Shown: positions 9,230 through 20,412 of the stretch, piece by piece
Layout of the letters: each line of letters opens with the position of its first letter
How positions within the stretch are numbered: position 1 is the first letter of the stretch
Assembly: GCA_034696485.1 (NCBI GenBank)
Contig: JAQIWT010000200.1
Span: 1-29,024 of the forward strand
Direction of reading: 5' to 3'
Length of the DNA: 29,024 nt
From: Isohypsibius dastychi
Lineage: Eukaryota > Tardigrada > Eutardigrada > Parachela > Isohypsibiidae
Translations under genes and position numbers: made by a program
The notes under the pieces: model-generated
What the model saw: the letters and a program-made list of their open reading frames with translations, nothing else
The model's database searches: none
What the model was told of the DNA's origin: nothing

Positions 9230-12200
9230 TTATAGACGGAACTGATCCAACTGATTGAAGTATCTTTTCCAACCTTGAATCACGTCGGGTTTCGTATAGA
9301 CCAGTGCCTTATCTGCAGCGATCGCAATGATGGATATAGCTAAAGGTTTATCGGTGAAAAAGTCGGCTATGGCAAGTTTGGAGTCGTCCATCACTTCTTC
9401 CAGGGCTTGGGCAAAATATTTTTCGTAGTTTTCTGATGCACCTCCATACAACGGATTATATGCTACTGTCCCTCGGTCAGCAATGTTCCGTCCGTTGCAC
9501 GGTAAGTAGACTGGTCGGCGTCCGAAGCATTCTTGAGTTTTATGAATCATACCTAGAGAGATGCCAAAAAGTCGAATTATCATATGGAGATGTGAAACAT
9601 GCAAAACGCTCGAATACAGTACTTTAAAAAAACACACCAACAACATTGAGTATTGTTATGCACAGTTGTCGAATTACCTGATTCATACCACGATGCCTGC
9701 TGGTCGGCAATTAACTGGATCGGTTTGCCTAGCAATTTGACACTTGTGTTGCAGCCTTGTAGCATGCGTTTATATCCAACTTTGGTCAATTGTCCGAACA
9801 TGACTGGCATTTTGTCACTTAACTCTCGGCATTTAAACTCTTCCAGGGAATTTTCCTCAATGCCCCATATTTGGCGGTCGAGGCATAGTAACTGCGACAT
9901 GGGAGCTCCGGTGGCTATATAGACATTTTGTTGTTATACCAGACGATAGTTTTGAAATGGAGTGATTGATCTTACCAAGTAAACAGGCGAATACCTGAAA
10001 TTTTCCCAAAAATTTCACTGATTTAACCACGAAGTTTTGCATGGCAGCATATCGTCTCGGGTCATCTCTGCCATCCCAGGTTGGTTCTATTCCGGCACGT
10101 AGCATTTCCCGAACCGACTAGATACGATTATGAAAGGACCATGTTAGTAAAATTCCAACATATTCCGACATGCATTTACCGTGTTGATATCCATCAACTG
10201 AGGTTCGCTGATGTCCGTACCGATGTAGCATGGACGACTGTGCCAACGTGTATGGTAGAGGACGGAGAATGGAGTATTGTCGGCACTCTGAGGGCGTCCT
10301 ATTCCATCTTCCTCGAAGAACACTTCAGTTTGCTTATTGACTCCAACACTGAACATTGACGAGCGGGTAAAGGAGCAAACTCTTCCTGGATGTTGACACA
10401 TGATAATTCCCATCCATTTGGTGTCGACGAGCACTGGTCGGCTTATCAGTATATAAGCAGCGTACTTCTCCCGGGGAATTTCAACACAATCTCCATTCAG
10501 TTCAAGTTGCAGTGTCCATGGGTGATGTTCGACCAACTGCGTTTTGAAGTCCGCCAGCAAACATTCCATTTTTGCTCCGCATATCTCACACGTGAATTTG
10601 GATTGAGTAGAATGCCTTGAGTAGCCTTCATGGTAAAACTGCTCGACTTGACCGGCCGATGCGTAAAAGTCGACTTTGGGCAGAAGGCTATGCAGTGGAC
10701 GGTCAACAAACTTTGCTTCACGAAGTTTACGCAGAAAAGCATTCCTGTAAGCACTTCCGAGCTTGTGCACAGGAACGTTCATCCATTGGCTGACATATGA
10801 CAATATGAGAAGAATGAGGTCGATGCGCACAAAAACAGGTGTACCAGACAAGCCGGGTATGTTGGGCTGGAAAGCAGGACAAATGTGAATGCATGAAAAG
10901 GGTTGTATTGCAACAGTTGCTCTTTGTTTCATTATTTCAATGTCGCCGATATACTCATTTAAATATATCACAAGTTGGGTATTTTTTTTTGTTATATTTG
11001 AGAGAGTTTCTGAACAATGGTGATTATTTTTGATAGAGTTCAAATTCAATTGGAACACGCCAAATTAAATTTAAAAACGGCTCGAATGTGGTATGACTTA
11101 CCGCATCGTCACCGTAGAGTGGTTGCGAAAAGAAAACAACATGAGCCTTTCCCCGGACCTCAACAGATCTACCATCCATGAGTTCAATAAATTGACCGAG
11201 AAGACCATCAATCTCTTTGTCCCTGATAAAGTCCACTTGGATGTAGACATTCTTCTGCCACATCTAGAAAAAATGTCATATAAAAGAGAGGAGGGACAAT
11301 GTGTTGGATAGGTGTCCTTACATCAGCAAAGGTCAAATTTGGAGTTAGCCGTATGAAGACTTCAATGTCGATAGTTCTGACAATTGGCACCAACTCTTTC
11401 CATCGTTTCATGTCGTTGGCAACTCGCTCTTCCAGGGAACCAATCAACTGCATAAGCACCAAGTTTTTCGTCCATTTCAATTTGAATTCCATCAAGAGTC
11501 CGAGCAGTTGTTCTCGCCCGAAACGGCTGGCTGAACGTAGAATTTCAGTGACAAAAACAATCAATTCCTCCTTTGGCGTGTTGACACACTCGATGGCGTG
11601 GGTGATGAGCAGCATGGGATTTCTGACACTTGCATACTGCTTGCCCGTCGCATTCGAAATAACTCCCAGGCAGAATTTACATTTGCACGGGAAGGGTTTG
11701 CCAGTTGTATGGAATGCCAAATACAGTTGAGAAGTGGTGGATGTCAGGATGTTCCGTTCCGGTGGATCCACAAAGAAATGATAAGTTTCCATATGATCCC
11801 GAAACTGGAGTCCGTCCTGGAGTTTGAGATCGCGTCTGCAGATCGAACAGAAAACGATGACCGGTTCTAATCGCTGTTCTGGTCGTTCTCCTTTAAGATC
11901 TTGTTTTGTTGGCCAGTACAGTAGTCCGCGTTTATGTACACCGAACATGTCCACACATTCGCGAGGACCCAATCTGAATATGGAGGTTCGTTATAAAACG
12001 GTGTATTATTCTCTACTAAAGATTGAGCCTAATTATACTCACGTCAACCAGTCTTTCCAAGCGTAATGTTTGCGGGCAAGAAAGTGAGTCCGATATTCGT
12101 CGGCTGTCGTATGACCGAATGGCTCCATGCAAATTCTGCATCTCCCGCGCTTGCCGTCCTCATCTCCGTGCTCACAGAAAAGAAGGTGCAGTAGATCGGC

Positions 12201-12742
12201 GGGATACTGACAACTCCTGATTGAGAACATCAAGGAAATTATCATTGAGTGAACAGATATTTGTATCAACGCGTAGAAATTCGAATCATTATGGTGGTTT
12301 GTGTGAGGTCCGATCCAATTATCGTGTTTATGCCCTTACCGATGTGCAACTTCTCCACCCATTTCCAGTCGTATTACAGATATGGCATTCAGGGAATAAC
12401 GGGTTTCTAATAATCCGGAAATGGAAATTGGATTGATCCGTCTGGGGAAAACAAAAAAATGTTTTGGAAATAATTCTAGTCGTGTTTAATCGTAAGAAAA
12501 CACCTCTGAATCAGTCCATCCTTGTGTTCCTCCAGCCAGTGTCTCGCGAATCCAAGTGACGACTTGTCTTTGATGATTTCACCGCACCCTTGATGTGAAC
12601 ATGTTGCAGTACGGCGTTCCTTTCCCTTCCACATATATTTACTTGTATACGGAGGCTGGTGATCATGGAATAACTCGACGTGGACTCGTTGAGTTGTCCA
12701 ATCTTCGATTACTGTGGCAGACGAAACTTCATCCGCCGACAT
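9230..12742 (-). CDS. Unknown 905-aa protein with BED/C2H2-like zinc-finger motifs
   Basis: Nine exons join with GT-AG borders and consistent phases: 12742-12504, 12441-12340, 12216-12043, 11973-11322, 11263-11102, 10866-10180, 10117-9976, 9914-9678 and 9552-9230. The total is 2718 nt, or 905 residues plus stop. The start MSADEVSSATVIEDW is the first ATG of exon 1. Four putative zinc ligand sets are seen: CSHQGCGEI...ARHWLEEH in exon 1 (BED-like), CRICMEPFGH...THFLARKH in exon 3, CSICRRDLKL...DHMETYH in exon 4, and CEICGAKMEC...LVEHH in exon 6. A further CKCKFC lies in exon 4. The rest is mixed alpha/beta without a family I know. BED-type fingers bind DNA and are common in domesticated transposases, but I could not place a DDE triad, so function stays open. 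The well-kept splice sites and long frames argue that it is a working gene. Confidence 0.85.
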
Positions 12743-13189
12743 GATGTTGCAGAGTCGATAGGCAATTTTGCGACAAGAGCCAAATAATAGGCAAATAAAA
12801 ATGGCTGGGGTCGCTGTGTTTGCTGATGTTTGGTTTTGATCGATTGATTGATTGATTGGTGGATTGAGTCGTGACCGTGCAGATTTGATTTGTTAATCAC
12901 AACGCTATGACGTAAGATACCCCGGCTTAGCGTGCACATGATGCAGCATGTAGTTGAATTTTGTTCTTGTTTGTTCTCTTACTACGATGATAACTGATGG
13001 CATGTGAATATGGATGATGCGGCGATGGACGAATCTGTGGAAACATTCGGTAACAATCTCCTCTTGTTGGAAGCTTTGGTGGAAAAGCGGCACATGGTGC
13101 ACCCATCGACTGTTGGGGAAGACTGGTTAGACACATTTGATCGGAATAATTGTTGCCTTGCATGGACAGAAGCGACATTCACAGATTGT
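12743..13189. other. Head-to-head intergenic region with GATT microsatellite
   Basis: This lies between the start of the orphan gene (minus) and the first clear homology of the USP relic (plus). It includes a (GATT)4 microsatellite at 12842-12857. The plus-strand frame from 13004 (MNMDDAAMDESVETFGNN) is open and acidic and might be the decayed 5' end of the USP relic, but I see no domain in it. Confidence 0.35.
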
Positions 13190-15115
13190 GTTTAGGTATG
13201 TTTTGAGTGAGAGCTGTTATGTGCGGCTGGTGGGGTATCTAGAGGAAGGCAACGGAAATGCGATTCTCCATCCATGTGCTGTGAACAACGCAGATGTTGT
13301 CGTAATCGGTATGGTTTAAACCTGGACTGTAATGGAAGTGTCGTTGACGGTGCACATGATATAGATGGAAATGGGAGTGTGACTTTGAGGGATACTGCGA
13401 CTGTTTGGATGGACTTTTATTTTGTCAACAATGGTGTGTGGAATCTGATCGTCACTGTTCTTGGGTTGGAAGACAAGCACACGCTGACCGTGAACACTTA
13501 CTTATCATGTGGCAAAGTCACGGTAATTGGTGGTGTAACTAGTAAACACTGAGTGGACGTACATTTTTTATTGTTGCAGTTTGGATATCGACCCTTTATG
13601 ATCGATTGTTATTTCAATCCAAAAATTGATTCCATTATCAAATTGCATCGTGTTGGTCAAAAGATGGCATTTGGTAAATACAGTCTAATTATTTGTCTGT
13701 TGTCAATGGGTTGTTTCATTGTCAAATTTTTATTTATAATAGCGGAGTATCAACGTGTCTTGTTGACATTGTTCGATCTACCGCTTGATATGGAAATGAA
13801 ATTGTGGTTGTGGACGCCAGAAAATCGATCGGAACTTTCATCGCCCTTCGGAGATATGCCGGATGGTTTATCCATGGATTTGACCGATTCTTTTGTGAGT
13901 TTGGGAGATTATTCATCGTCAACCGTGCGTCAAGTCAATTTTTAATAAAAGATTGCGATTGTCGAGATTCAAGAATTCAGTTGGATTGCCGGTGGTTTTC
14001 CCCTAGATGACGAGAAAAAGAACCGACAACTGGTGATAGATTTGATGCGGATGAAGTCATTCAAGGAGCCGATCATTGTGGGAGAATCGACTCGAGTTTC
14101 GCCTGTCGAGCATGCTGGTGTGACCTTTAATAAGCCATTTCCGAGTTTCTTTATTGTTACAGAAAATACTGTCTGTGTCTGACGAGATATTTTTTAATGG
14201 TTACCATCATGATGCCCAAAAGTTCTTGGAATGTCTTATTAATTGTTTACACGAAGATCTCAATCGCGTGCCAGAAACCTTTTCGTGCCGTTGGAAGATG
14301 ATGCCGGACGAAAAAGCGATGAGGTACGACGCGTTCAGAAAATTACACGATTGATTGTGTATGTTATCAGAGAGGTTTTGTGTATTCCAGCAAATGGCTC
14401 TTGAAGCTTGGGAGCGATCGCAAAAACGGTATAGCTCCATTTTTATTGATTTTTTCTATGGCCAGATTCGATCGGTGTTGACGTGTTTGGATTGTTCAAC
14501 TGTAGCGAAGGCATTCGAAACTGTGGGGAACTAGAACCTCTCCTTAGACATTGAGCGGACGGCCAAGAACAGAAAAAGCAAAGCGATTGAATTGCATGAG
14601 TGCTTCCAACATAACCTCACCTCGGAACGGCTTGAGGACAGTAACGAATGGCATTGTCGAAAGTGTAAAGTGAACAAACAAGCTCGCAAGAAGCTTGATT
14701 TGTGAAAAATTCCCAAGTACATGTTTGTTCAGCTCAAGCGATTTCGGGCTAATCGTGACGTTTCGGTGAAAGTCTCAGCAAAAGTGGATTTCCTCTGCGG
14801 TTATGGGTGTTTTGAAGAGTTGTCTGGTTTTAATCAATTAATTGGTAGGTTTTTTTGTGTTTTTCAACAGGGGCTTTGATCTCAGTGGATTGATAAGCAA
14901 TACATCGGAACGACCTGCCGTCTATGACGTCCTTTCGATTATATGTCATTCTGGCCAGTTAGCCGGAGGACACAACTAGACGATTTGTTTGAATCAGAAA
15001 TGGTACAAGTTCAATGATGGCAATGTAACCATTGTGTCAGAGACGGAAGTGGAGTTGCGTTTAAAGTTTGGCATCAATAAATGTCCATCATCTCACATTG
15101 ATTCATAGAATGACT
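13190..15115 (+). pseudogene. Decayed USP4/11/15-like ubiquitin carboxyl-terminal hydrolase
   Basis: Pieces of a ubiquitin-specific protease occur in the right order. A DUSP-like part includes ILHPCAVNNADVV and FVNNGVWNLIV (about 13210-13550). A UBL-like part includes FDLPLDMEMKLWLWT (13560-13950, with an intron near 13674-13741). The USP core has NGYHHDAQKFLECLINCLHE (about 14193-14252), SIFIDFFYGQIRSVLTCLDC (about 14434-14493), a zinc-ribbon Cys pair in NEWHCRKCKVNK, FVQLKRF, and a C-terminal half with the His box (LAGGHN) and KWYKFNDGNVTIVSE. In-frame stops fall at 14532-14534 (TAG), 14703-14705 (TGA, where the family usually has Trp) and 14977-14979 (TAG, right after the His box). The catalytic Cys box expected between the UBL and core parts (about 13950-14150) is not visible. 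Intron signals such as TTGTTGCAG remain, so this is a duplicated rather than a processed pseudogene. Confidence 0.8.
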
Positions 15116-16538
15116 CTTCTCCGTACATAATTTCATTTTGTCGGAAGAGACGGTAGTGTTTCGCGTACGGAATCCATGGATGTGGACCCAGATGATGAAT
15201 GATTGAGGATCAAGGCAATGACGCGACCATTTAGATTCAGAAATGTCTTTCAGCGATGTAGACCTTTCTGTTCTGTTGAGTTTCGCAGCAGGTGTTTAGC
15301 CATCGATTTGATTGACAGACTGAGCAATGGGTGCTGGGTGCTGGCGTATAATTCCTTGGTTTCCTTACGTCTGTTCGTTCGTTGTATTCGAAACAATAAG
15401 ATATCTCCGACATTTTGTTGCTATACATGGTGGTCAGTTGTTCTGTTGGATCTGATGGTTCTCCTTTGTGCTGTCGATATCAAGTGCCGGTAAAGAATAT
15501 TTGTTTCTCCCGGAACCACATGTTAACTTGGACTCTGGAACTATCTGAAACTGGATTAAAAAAGAAAATGTGTTTCCCATCTTTTGCCTGTTTTGAAACG
15601 AGATAGTACACTACACCTTATTCGTTTTGCGTATTGCTGTCTGGCCATAGTCTCGCTTTCGGTATGTGTCTCGTGTAATTACTCTTGATTATGGGGCGAT
15701 GATGGAGTTCAATAGAGGGAGAAATTGGATGACGGATGATATCAGCAGAATCTCCTAAATACTGAATCATCACATGCGCGAAAAGTCGTGGAATTTGACG
15801 TTCTCCAGCTACATCCAACAACATTGCCTTGAGGTTTACTGTCAATTCGTTCCTAGAGAGCAAGAGAGTATAATTTTGTTCGATAACAATATACACCGCA
15901 ATGTAAAATTACGATGCAAATGCTTTTGTCGACTTCAGAATTGTTTGTCATTTTCTGCATACACTGAAAATTAGAATCGATGAACACAGAACATGCTCCT
16001 GGTGTTGGCTAAATTAATTCTAATCCGCGATATGGAATCCAGATGAAGAAAGACCTGCGTCATCATTTCCACGGGAAAATCGCTGATATTCGTATCGATA
16101 AATATTAATTATTGACTTGATATGTTGTACTAAATAAGAATGACGTACACTCAATTTCGCAAAATTCAACGCAAGTCTTATGTACAGAATTGGAGCTGTT
16201 TCGGTTACAATTACCGTATGAATAAAGAGTGATTGACAACAATGATCAAGAAATTAACCAACCAAAACAAATGGCCAAAAAGTTAACACTGTTTTTAGTT
16301 ATTCCAGTCGACATCAAGTGCGGTGCATTTGGTGCAGAGGTGCTGTGTGGGAGTGAATTTTTTGAACACACGCTTGCAATTGCGTTCACTCTTTACTTCA
16401 GCACTCTGTAATATGCATCCAAAATGTCTATTTCTGAAGGTGTTAGGTAGTAGGAAAGTCAGGTCTCAACGTGACTAAAATGTTTGTCGACTAAGTTTTA
16501 CCAATTCTCTCTATCAGATTGTGTAACATCTAAGATCG
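15116..16538. other. Intergenic, no gene recognised
   Basis: About 1.4 kb without a convincing gene. Short open frames exist on both strands (for example plus 15203-15493 and minus 15618-15896), but I see no domain, signal peptide or splice pattern to support them. Confidence 0.35.
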
Positions 16539-16569
16539 TTGTGTAAAATGTCTGAACTTATTTCAATCA

Positions 16570-17235
16570 AAGTGTGGTTGTTTGAGAAATTTTCTCGATC
16601 AAGTATGTGGCCGTTTGAGAAATTCTCTCAATCAAGTATGTGGTCGTTTGAGAAATTCTCTCAAACCAAAGTGTGGCCGTTTGAGAAATTCTCTCAATCA
16701 AGTATGTGGCCGTTTGAGAAATTCTCTCAATTAAGTATTTGGTCGTTTGAGAAATTCTCTCAATTACGTAATTGGCCGTTTCAGAAATTCTCTCAATCAA
16801 GTATTTGGTCGTTTGAGAAATTCTCTCAAACCAAAGTGTGGCCGTTTGAGAAATTCTCTCAATTAAGTATTTGGTCGTTTGAGAAATTCTCTCAATCAAG
16901 TATGTGGCCGTTTGAGAAATTCTCTCAATCAAGTATGTGGCCGTTTGAGAAATTCTCTCAATCAAGTATGTGGCCATTTGAGAAATTCTCTCAATCAAGT
17001 ATTTGGTCGTTTCAGAAATTCTCTCAATTGAGTATGTGGCCGTTTGAGAAATTCTCTTAAACCAAAGTTTGGCCATTTGAAAAATTCTCTCAATCAAGTA
17101 TGTGGCCGTTTGAGAAATTCTCTTAAACCAAAGTGTGGTTGTTTGAGAAACTCTCTCAATCAAGTATGTGGCCGTTCGAGAAAGCCTCTCAAACGAAGTT
17201 GTGACCGTTTGAGAAAAAATGTTAATCCTGTGCAT
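16570..17235. repeat. 33-bp satellite, about 20 units, open on both strands
   Basis: The unit is 33 bp around TGAGAAATTCTCTCA, a near-palindrome, joined by a linker that is either CAATCAAGTATGTGG or CAAACCAAAGTGTGG. Sub-variants differ at a few sites and the outermost units are degenerate. Because 33 is a multiple of three, the plus strand stays open from 16539 to 17060 as an 11-residue repeat of the type WPFEKFSQSSM. The minus strand stays open from 17235 to 16567 (222 codons) as a repeat of the type YLIERISQTAT. Neither frame has a known domain and no splice context was seen, so I treat this as satellite DNA, not a gene. Related decayed units continue to about 17305. Confidence 0.9.
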
Positions 17236-17677
17236 GGGTTTTCAGGAATATTTTCTACTAAGTACGTGGCCGTTCGAGAAACTCTCTCGAACAAAGTTGT
17301 CACCGTGAAATTTAAACTTGAACATATGTGTGTGAGGTTCCGGGGTGGGCTCAAAGCGTGATGTTCCAGCTTGCGACGACTGCTTAAACTGGGGAATATG
17401 GAAAATTGCGCATTTCATATTTCAAAATGACATGATTCGCAAGAAGATTTGCAAAACGTAGTGTCCATGTATATGGGAAAAATATCAGAAAACATCAGAG
17501 AACAATAGGTCGGAATATGTAGTTCTGAAGTACCTTTATAATTTGGTACGATGCTAGTGACGGTGTCTCGTTGTGTGTGCTGCAAGAATACGATAGTTAC
17601 ATTAGTAAATTGATGGTAATAGCTTGTTGCTGACCTTTCCTATCGAATAGGGTTCAAATCTCGAACATAACGAACGA
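17236..17677. other. Degenerate satellite edge and spacer
   Basis: Between 17262 and 17305 there is one more diverged unit (ACGTGGCCGTTCGAGAAAC). The rest is AT-rich with nothing recognised. A GGTTCAAATC string at 17650-17659 resembles a tRNA B box, but no tRNA fold surrounds it. Confidence 0.3.
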
Positions 17678-18160
17678 ATGTACAACGCTGAACAACTCCT
17701 GCCCAAACTTATCAGAGAATTCTTGCTCGTATATTACCGCATTCCGGATGCCCGTTATACTTCAAAGGGAACTGAACTTCATAGCCCAGCGAAGAATGAA
17801 GATATCACAGCGGATTACTTTCGCGGATTACTAGTGCCTCAACCGGGATTTTCAAAGGAAAGCATCTGTTTTCGGTCTACTTCGAGTATTTCAATTTGTT
17901 TGAGCAAATGTAACTCTTGTTCTCCCAATTTCACACCAGAAGTACTCAGATCAGGAATTTAATCGGTATTTGACGTTTTTTCACAGCGTAGTCTTGACAA
18001 TGATATTCACCATGATAAACTCAAAAACGTCAATCTGATGTCATTCAGTTTCTATCGACTGACTGAGAACTTCACTGCTTCTCTTGCGGCACTGAGAGCA
18101 CATTTCCTAATCATCCCTCGACGATCTCGGCAGCTGAAAGAGCAAGCGAATCAACAATGA
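17678..18160 (+). CDS. Possible two-exon small protein, unknown
   Basis: Exon 17678-17941 (starting MYNAEQLLPKLIREFLL) can join exon 17987-18160 through a 45-nt intron, GTACTC...TTTTTTCACAG, phase 0. This gives 145 residues ending QANQQ and a TGA. The second exon contains the clean segment LTENFTASLAALRAHFL followed by a basic IIPRRSRQLKEQ tail. No known domain, signal peptide or membrane segment was recognised. The start is simply the first ATG of the frame, and upstream exons are possible. It could equally be an exonic fragment of a lost gene. Confidence 0.3.
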
Positions 18161-20094
18161 CATGACATCTACCTATCGCGATTGTCAAGACAACTCAATC
18201 CAACCTCCCCCAGCTACGGACAATCAACCATTCAGTACCTCGATTCGTCGTTGCATCTGAACCTCCGTAACCCATGACCTTGCCAAAGTCATTAAGTTCC
18301 ATGCCGATTTTGCACTTCAATTCAAACCACTACATCCGGTACATACCAGACAAGTGATCTTCCAACGTAGCGAACTTTCAAAACCAGAAGCTCTGCAATT
18401 CATAACCCGAAATCAAACTTTCTTCCCACCAGTCAACTTCCGCGCTCGAGCTTCTTCGTCTGCTCGACGCGACATCCACCAGAAACAACCTTCAACATGC
18501 GCACCTGAGTCGACCCAGCAAACAGGGTCAGAAGGTCGGCCGGATTATTTCCGGTGAATCCAAAAAATCGCAGCAGTTCAGATAGAAGTCATAGTAACTC
18601 TGTCGTGAGGTCCGTCTAGCGTCCTCCTTGGAACCCAAAGCGACTGCATTCGTTATTCCACCTACTAACATAAAACAAATTCGCGTTTGTAAGCCTCTTT
18701 TTTGCCAAGGAACAACAAGCGCGAATTCAGAGGTCACGAGGCAAAAAGTCACCTTGAACCGAAACAGCGGTGCCCGATTCGATGAATTTACTGAAACTGA
18801 TCGGTTCCATTCCTGAATTTACGGCCACGGTGCAGATTGCAACTTTCATGAAGCCATTTCTGATGCACGGAACCAATTGGTGTTTCACTCCCGGTGGAAT
18901 CTGGATGGCAGCACAGGGGACGACCAGAATATGCTGAAGTGTAATGGCTGGAATAAAAAACAGTTTATAGCTTCTTAACAGTAAGAGGTCAAATTGAACA
19001 AAACATGTCAGAAGAATAAAACGAAGAGAACGGACGCATCGATCATTTGAATCGGACGAAATTTCTCGCCTGCGAAGTTTCTATATGATTCAACCAGATT
19101 CCGCACCGTTTCTCGGCGATGGTCAGGGGTATCGCGTTCTCGGACCAACGTCCCGATTTCCTCAAAACTGGATTGGTAACATCAGAAACAATCGGGTCTA
19201 ACTCGTCGATATCAGTGGACTCTGAATCGGAAACAGCTTACGGTCACGTGATCTTCCGGACACGATATTCATCATGATTCGAACCTGTTGGTTCGCCATA
19301 ATGACGACTATCACATCTCAAATTCATTGCTTCCAAGCTACTGGTGGTCTCCAGAGAAAAGTCCGAAAAAGAAGTTGGTCTAGAACCAGCATCGACTTCT
19401 TGTTCTCTGAAACCACAACAAACTGACGTTCATCACAGTTAAACAGTATGAAGGAATCTCCCTCTCATGCATGATGAGACGAACAAGTCAAGAAATTCGA
19501 TGGAAGAAAACCAAGATGGCGAAGTGTAAATGTTTGCCAAAATTTAAACGGAATCTGACTGAAGGGAAGTCGATGGAGTTATCTGAATTAACAAACCGGT
19601 GACGCGAAAGGGCGAAGTATCTATCTCCCTTGGAATACACAGCGGAACGTGTACCGCGGATTACCACTGCAAGTATGCTTGCGCTTCATATTCTCGGTAA
19701 GCACCGCGGCCTTTACAACACTCTGTTAATTAGCATTCCACAACTAGAGCATCCGACAATACAATAGCTATTGACTTTTGTAGCAATAGCTATCGCACTT
19801 CGAGGCAATACCTATTGGATAAGCGGTTTTGAAAGCAATTGGTAATTGCTAAGAAAAAAGATTCTACAGCTCAAGAAAGCATAAAACAGAAGCTCGCACT
19901 CACTTCTCGTATTTCAGAGAACAGAATCTTCCACAAAAATACCAGCAAAAAACCAATGCGCTTTTTTTCGATATTCGAAAAAACACTCGAGGGTTCCTGA
20001 ATAAATCGTCCCCCACCTACTGAAAGACCATCACGTTTTTCGGCAAAGCCTTAAGATTATTTTAGGTCGTTCGGTGCGCGATGTGTTTAAACAA
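18161..20094. other. Long stretch with only coding-like fragments
   Basis: No complete gene is seen in about 1.9 kb. On the minus strand two protein-like segments stand out. One runs from about 18950 to 18730, preceded by an acceptor-like TTTTTTATTCCAG and containing AIQIPPGVKHQLVPCIRNG before a TGA. The other lies near 19180-19020 and contains ETVRNLVESYRNFAGEKF. I could not connect them with consistent splice sites or assign a family. Near 19757-19797 AATAGCTAT occurs twice in a small palindromic setting. Confidence 0.3.
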
Positions 20095-20237
20095 TTGGTA
20101 GGACGCGATTAAGCGGGTTCTAAAAGTGGAGGTTGGAGGGATTAAGCTTTTTCCTGTCTGGAACCAGTCTTAAATTCTTGAATCAACCTACACTTCCAAC
20201 CTCCACTTTCAAGTCACGTAAAATCGCGTCCTCCCAA
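20095..20237. mobile_element. Fold-back MITE, copy 1 (143 bp)
   Basis: The left arm begins TTGGTAGGACGCGATTAAGC and the right arm ends AAATCGCGTCCTCCCAA. The arms are long imperfect inverted repeats (about 55-60 bp) around the centre CTTTTTCCTGTCTGGAACC. A second copy lies at 23498-23650 with the same arms and centre. No open frame is present, so it is a non-autonomous element. I could not define a clear target-site duplication, and the superfamily is unknown. It sits just upstream of the penta-EF-hand exons. Confidence 0.85.
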
Positions 20238-20412
20238 CTGTATATCTGTCATTCTTTCGTAATGATTCGAAATCGTGCCCGCTCTGGCATGTTTCTTGTC
20301 AGGAAAGACTTCTCTTTCGTTGGTAAGCTTGAGCATTCTCTGAGTAAGTTTCCCTGGGCTGCTTGCACGGATTAAAACATATGGTTAATGTGCAATCCTT
20401 CTGCTCAAACAG

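Noticed and set aside
10390-11870. Several plus-strand open frames of 60-143 codons
   Set aside because: They are antisense shadows of the long exons of the 905-aa gene.
16539-17060. 173-codon repeat protein on plus (and 222-codon frame on minus)
   Set aside because: Both frames exist only because the repeat unit is a multiple of three; no splice sites or flanking coding sequence support a gene.
16570-17235. CRISPR-like repeat array
   Set aside because: Units are contiguous with no unique spacers, and the genome is eukaryotic; it is a satellite.
17640-17665. Possible tRNA B box (GGTTCAAATC)
   Set aside because: No acceptor stem, A box or anticodon arm can be folded around it.
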